Below are positions 6,778 through 9,202 of a stretch of 9,202 bases of DNA, one piece after another. The translations under genes and the position numbers were made by a program. Position 1 is the first letter of the stretch; each line of letters begins with the position of its first letter. The stretch spans positions 1-9,202 of the forward strand of contig JAFAPL010000752.1 of assembly GCA_019247135.1 (NCBI GenBank), in the 5' to 3' direction. The notes beneath the pieces are model-generated. The model was not told the origin of the DNA, made no database searches, and saw nothing but the letters and a program-made list of their open reading frames with translations. Source of the DNA: Chloroflexota bacterium. GTDB taxonomy: Bacteria > Chloroflexota > UBA6077 > CF-72.

Positions 6778-8223
6778 GTGGTCGTTCGCACCAGGACGGC
6801 GCCGTCGCCGACTGGCGACCCGCACATCGGCACCGCCTATCGCGCGCTCTTTGACTCCGTCTTCGCGCGTCATGAAGGCGGTCAGTACCTGCTGCGCATC
6901 GAAGACACAGACCGCGCGCGCTACGTCGACACGAGCGAGGACCAGATTTTCGAGACGCTGCGCTGGCTCAATATCGACTGGGATGAAGGCCCGGATAAGC
7001 CGGGCCCACACGCGCCGTATCGTCAGTCAGAGCGTCTGCCGCTGTATCGCGAGCACGCCGAACGTCTCGTCGAATCAGGCAATGCGTATTACTGCTGGTG
7101 TTCGCCACAACGTCTCGAAGACGTTCGTGCCGAGCAGCAGAAGCGTAAGCAACCGCCTCGCTACGACCGGTTCTGCCTCGGCAAATCCGAGGAGCAGCGT
7201 GCGAAGGAGCCCGGCTTCCAGACGCCGCCGGTCGTTCGACTCTTCGTTCCCGACGACGTTGCCCTCGAATTCGACGACGTCATCCGAGGGCGGATCAGTG
7301 CGCCACGGCCGAACGATCCGGTGCTTCTGAAATCCGACGGCTTCCCCACGTACCACCTCGCCGTCGTGGTCGACGATCACGCGATGGAGATCACGCACGT
7401 CACGCGTGGCGAAGAGTGGATCAGCTCGACCCCCATCCACCTCGAGCTGTACAGGGCATTCGGTTGGGAGCCGCCCAGGTTCGCGCACTTTCCCCTTTTG
7501 AGGAACCCTGATGGCTCCAAGATCAGCAAACGCAAGAACCCGGCAGCACGTCTGCTGTGGTTCGTGGAAGAGGGCTTTCTGCCCGAGGCGGTGCTGAATT
7601 ATCTGGCCCTGATGGGCTGGAGCATGCCCGACGAGCGCGAGATTTTTTCGTACCAGGAGATGGTGGAGAACTTCAACTGGTCCCGCTTCAGCACCGGCGG
7701 TCCTGTCTTCGACGTGACCAAGCTGGAGTGGATGAACAACCAGTACCTCCAGCGCATGAGTGACGACGAATTTCTGGCTCGCATCGATTCGTTCTTGCCT
7801 GGTCCCGGTCAGCGCGACGGGATGCGCGTCATGGCCCCGCATCTGAAAGAGCGCCTGCACCGCTTGTGCGAGGTGCGCGAGCAGGTCGAGTTCCTGTTTA
7901 CCGACGAGCTCGATCTCGACCGCGACCTGCTGGTCAAACAAGGTAACGAGGCGCTGCCCGCGGTCGAGGCGCTGCGCATGGCCGAGACCGTGCTGCGCGA
8001 GGTCGATCCATACTCCGAAAGCAACATCAATCGCGCGTTGGCGGAGGCAGTGAACGCACGAAACATCGCGAAAAAAGGTGCGTTCTACATGCCAATTCGC
8101 GTCGCGATCTCGGCCAGGACGCGTACGCCGCCGTTGACGCCCATGCTTGCCGCGCTCGGCAAACAGCGCACCCTGCGCCGCCTCCGCGACGCGATCGATC
8201 TCATCTCGCCAGGCCTGGCCTGA
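6778..8223 (+). CDS. gltX: Glutamate--tRNA ligase (GluRS)
   Basis: A 481-aa class I synthetase that loads glutamate onto tRNA-Glu, of normal bacterial length. The N-terminal Rossmann fold holds APSPTGDPHIGT (8-19, the HIGH-type motif in its HIGT form), RIEDTD (40-45) and WDEGPD (68-73). HVTRGEEWISSTP (207-219) and KISKR (248-252, the KMSKS equivalent) complete the active site. NYLALMGWS and the helical C-terminal anticodon-binding region follow, ending in LGKQRTLRRLRDAIDLI. A possible zinc knuckle has Cys106, Cys108 and Cys133, but glycine sits where E. coli has its fourth ligand, a histidine. The GTG start has an AAGG ribosome binding site and begins 2 nt after the upstream stop, so translation is probably coupled. 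Whether it is discriminating (Glu only) or also charges tRNA-Gln cannot be decided here. GluQ-RS is unlikely, because the full anticodon domain is present. Confidence 0.96.
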   Translation: MVVRTRTAPSPTGDPHIGTAYRALFDSVFARHEGGQYLLRIEDTDRARYVDTSEDQIFETLRWLNIDWDEGPDKPGPHAPYRQSERLPLYREHAERLVESGNAYYCWCSPQRLEDVRAEQQKRKQPPRYDRFCLGKSEEQRAKEPGFQTPPVVRLFVPDDVALEFDDVIRGRISAPRPNDPVLLKSDGFPTYHLAVVVDDHAMEITHVTRGEEWISSTPIHLELYRAFGWEPPRFAHFPLLRNPDGSKISKRKNPAARLLWFVEEGFLPEAVLNYLALMGWSMPDEREIFSYQEMVENFNWSRFSTGGPVFDVTKLEWMNNQYLQRMSDDEFLARIDSFLPGPGQRDGMRVMAPHLKERLHRLCEVREQVEFLFTDELDLDRDLLVKQGNEALPAVEALRMAETVLREVDPYSESNINRALAEAVNARNIAKKGAFYMPIRVAISARTRTPPLTPMLAALGKQRTLRRLRDAIDLISPGLA

Positions 8224-8270
8224 GTCCGCCGAGCGATTCCTGGCACATCGCCTGCACTGCCACCGTAACG

Positions 8271-8831
8271 TTGATCTTGAAGCTTCTCCTCGCCGCCGTC
8301 GTCGTCGCTGTGGCGGCCATCGGCTTCATGGTCCGCACTGCCGCAACGCCTGCTGGCCAGCAGCCCGCCGCGACCGCACCTGCAGCAACGCCCGCCGCGA
8401 CGGCCATCGCGGCCCGGCCCGCGTCCGGCGACCAGACCGTCGTCATCACCGAAGCGATGCTCGACGACGCGCTCACCCGGCAGCTGGTGGGGCATCCGCT
8501 CGGCAGCACGCCCATGGGTCCGGCCACGCTCCAGCGTGTCCAGACGCACCTCGCTAATGGCCAGATCCAGGCGAACGGTGACGCGTTGGTTGGCGGCTCG
8601 ACGGTGCCCGTATCGATGTCGAGCCGAGTGGACGTCGCGAACGGGAAACCAATCGTGACGGTTCAGGACGCCCGCGCGGCCGGGATGCCCGTTCCAGACT
8701 CGACGAAGAATTCCGTCCAGCGCGTGATGCAGTCAGAGCTCGACCAGCAGGTGCAGATGGACCAGCTTGACATCAAGTCGATCTCCGTCTCAGACGGCAG
8801 ACTGGTCATCCTCGGCACGCCCCAGTCGTGA
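8271..8831 (+). CDS. Membrane-anchored or secreted protein of unknown function, possibly LmeA/DUF2993-like
   Basis: The 186-residue product starts with a hydrophobic segment (about 2-20) that could be a signal peptide or membrane anchor. I see no lipobox cysteine. An Ala/Pro/Thr-rich low-complexity linker (about 24-52) follows, then a compact domain (about 55-186). That domain has alternating polar and hydrophobic strands: VVITEAMLDDAL (57-68), NGQIQANGDALVGGSTVPV, VDVANGKPIVTVQDARAAGMPVP, and a final SISVSDGRLVILG. The pattern of strands, an amphipathic helix and a closing 'DGrLvIlG' strand resembles LmeA/DUF2993-type lipid-binding periplasmic proteins, but I recognise no diagnostic motif, so this is only a suggestion. 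The start is TTG 8271, or TTG 8277; there is no Shine-Dalgarno sequence, and no ATG or GTG lies between the gltX stop and the hydrophobic segment. It follows gltX by 47 nt and is probably co-transcribed. Confidence 0.7.
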   Translation: MILKLLLAAVVVAVAAIGFMVRTAATPAGQQPAATAPAATPAATAIAARPASGDQTVVITEAMLDDALTRQLVGHPLGSTPMGPATLQRVQTHLANGQIQANGDALVGGSTVPVSMSSRVDVANGKPIVTVQDARAAGMPVPDSTKNSVQRVMQSELDQQVQMDQLDIKSISVSDGRLVILGTPQS

Positions 8832-8834
8832 GCA

Positions 8835-8852
8835 GGCAGCCGCTAGGCTGCT
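8835..8852. terminator. Possible hairpin terminator between convergent genes
   Basis: GGCAGCC (8835-8841), loop GCTA, and GGCTGCT (8846-8852) form a stem of six Watson-Crick pairs plus one G-U pair. It sits in the 11-nt gap between two convergent genes and includes the stop codon of the minus-strand gene. Neither side has a U-run, so it is not a canonical intrinsic terminator. Position makes a bidirectional transcription end plausible. Confidence 0.3.
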
Positions 8853-9202
8853 CCAAGGTGCTCGCGGAGAAACTCCACCGCCATCGGATACGCGACCAGC
8901 TTGTTCTTGAGCTTTGCGATCTGGTGGCCCTCGTCCTCCAGCCGCAGAAACTCGACCGTCCGCCCGAGTGATCTCAGCTGACCCACCATCTGTTCCGTCT
9001 CGGAGATCGGTACTCGCGGGTCATTGGCGCCGTGAATCACCACTAATGGCGCCCTGATCCGGTCGACCTTGTTGATGGGTGAGATCGACACGAGAAAATC
9101 GCGGTCGTTTTCGAGCGATCCGTATTCCGCTTCGCGCAGGTGCCGCCGCCACGGGCCGGTGTTTTCGAGGAACGTGACGAAGTTGGCGATGCCGACCAGG
9201 TC
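8843..9202 (-). CDS. S9 family (prolyl-oligopeptidase-type) peptidase, C-terminal fragment (gene continues past the right edge)
   Basis: The minus strand is open from the right edge (9202) to a TAG at 8845-8843, giving 119 residues of the C-terminal part of an alpha/beta-hydrolase peptidase. It begins DLVGIANFVTFLENTGPW and continues through REAEYGSLENDRDFL to SISPINKVDRIRAPLVVIHG. Two catalytic-triad members are visible: Asp in HGANDPRVP (codon 9022-9020) and His in DEGHQI (codon 8926-8924). The nucleophilic Ser (GxSxGG region) lies beyond the window. This pattern is typical of S9C/acylaminoacyl-peptidase and dipeptidyl-peptidase IV-like enzymes that cleave short peptides. A GTG at 9091 is an internal valine, not a start, because conserved family sequence continues upstream of it. 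The gene converges with the preceding operon and is probably unrelated to it. Confidence 0.9.
   Translation of the reverse strand, partial: DLVGIANFVTFLENTGPWRRHLREAEYGSLENDRDFLVSISPINKVDRIRAPLVVIHGANDPRVPISETEQMVGQLRSLGRTVEFLRLEDEGHQIAKLKNKLVAYPMAVEFLREHLGAA

Noticed and set aside
6988..7006. Perfect 7-bp GC hairpin (GGCCCGG, loop ATAAG, CCGGGCC) inside gltX
   Set aside because: It encodes the conserved GluRS segment EGPDKPGP, so codon constraint and high GC explain it. It has no U-run and is not near a gene end.
8208..8219. Palindrome GCCAGGCCTGGC at the end of gltX, with a near copy at about 5090-5100 at the end of ileS
   Set aside because: Both lie in coding sequence, only two copies were noticed, and short GC palindromes are expected at this base composition. 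There is no evidence for a repeat family or binding site.
1..9202. CRISPR arrays, insertion sequences, tRNA genes, phage or defence genes
   Set aside because: No repeated spacer pattern, transposase motif, cloverleaf or defence-domain motif was seen. Apart from the unrecognised gene at 8271-8831, the genes present belong to recognisable core or common families.

Overview
This is a high-GC (about 60-65 % by eye) bacterial chromosomal window made almost entirely of housekeeping genes. It looks like Chloroflexota or a related high-GC Terrabacteria lineage. That placement is an inference from the unusual IleRS type, the HIGT-type GluRS and the ileS-lspA-rluD order, and it is tentative. I see no mobile element, CRISPR array, tRNA or rRNA, and no evident accessory system.

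Layout. Bases 1-115 (minus strand) hold the 5' end of a HemW-type radical SAM gene that leaves the window on the left. A divergent intergenic region of about 130 bp follows. Then comes a tight plus-strand run: aspS (247-2022), ileS (2061-5192), lspA (5251-5805), an RluD-family pseudouridine synthase (5792-6775), gltX (6778-8223) and a small membrane-anchored or secreted protein of unknown function (8271-8831). Gaps within the run are 38, 58, -14, 2 and 47 nt, so it reads as one probable operon. A convergent minus-strand gene, the C-terminal part of an S9 (prolyl-oligopeptidase family) peptidase (8843-9202), meets it tail to tail across 11 nt that contain a short GC hairpin.

How the genes work together. 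Three aminoacyl-tRNA synthetases (Asp, Ile, Glu) and an rRNA/RNA pseudouridine synthase serve translation. LspA matures lipoproteins. The AspRS carries the two residues linked to non-discriminating enzymes (His31, Gly83), so it may also charge tRNA-Asn and depend on GatCAB elsewhere in the genome.

The most notable point is the IleRS. It is an IleRS2-type enzyme whose class I HIGH signature is replaced by GVHH. This is the swapped GxHH form reported to give mupirocin hyper-resistance in some IleRS2 proteins. The change is accompanied by altered KMSKS (PMHKS), GWDCHGLP (GFDCQGLW) and VWFDSG (PWLDAG) motifs. Here the variant sits in a housekeeping operon rather than on a resistance element.
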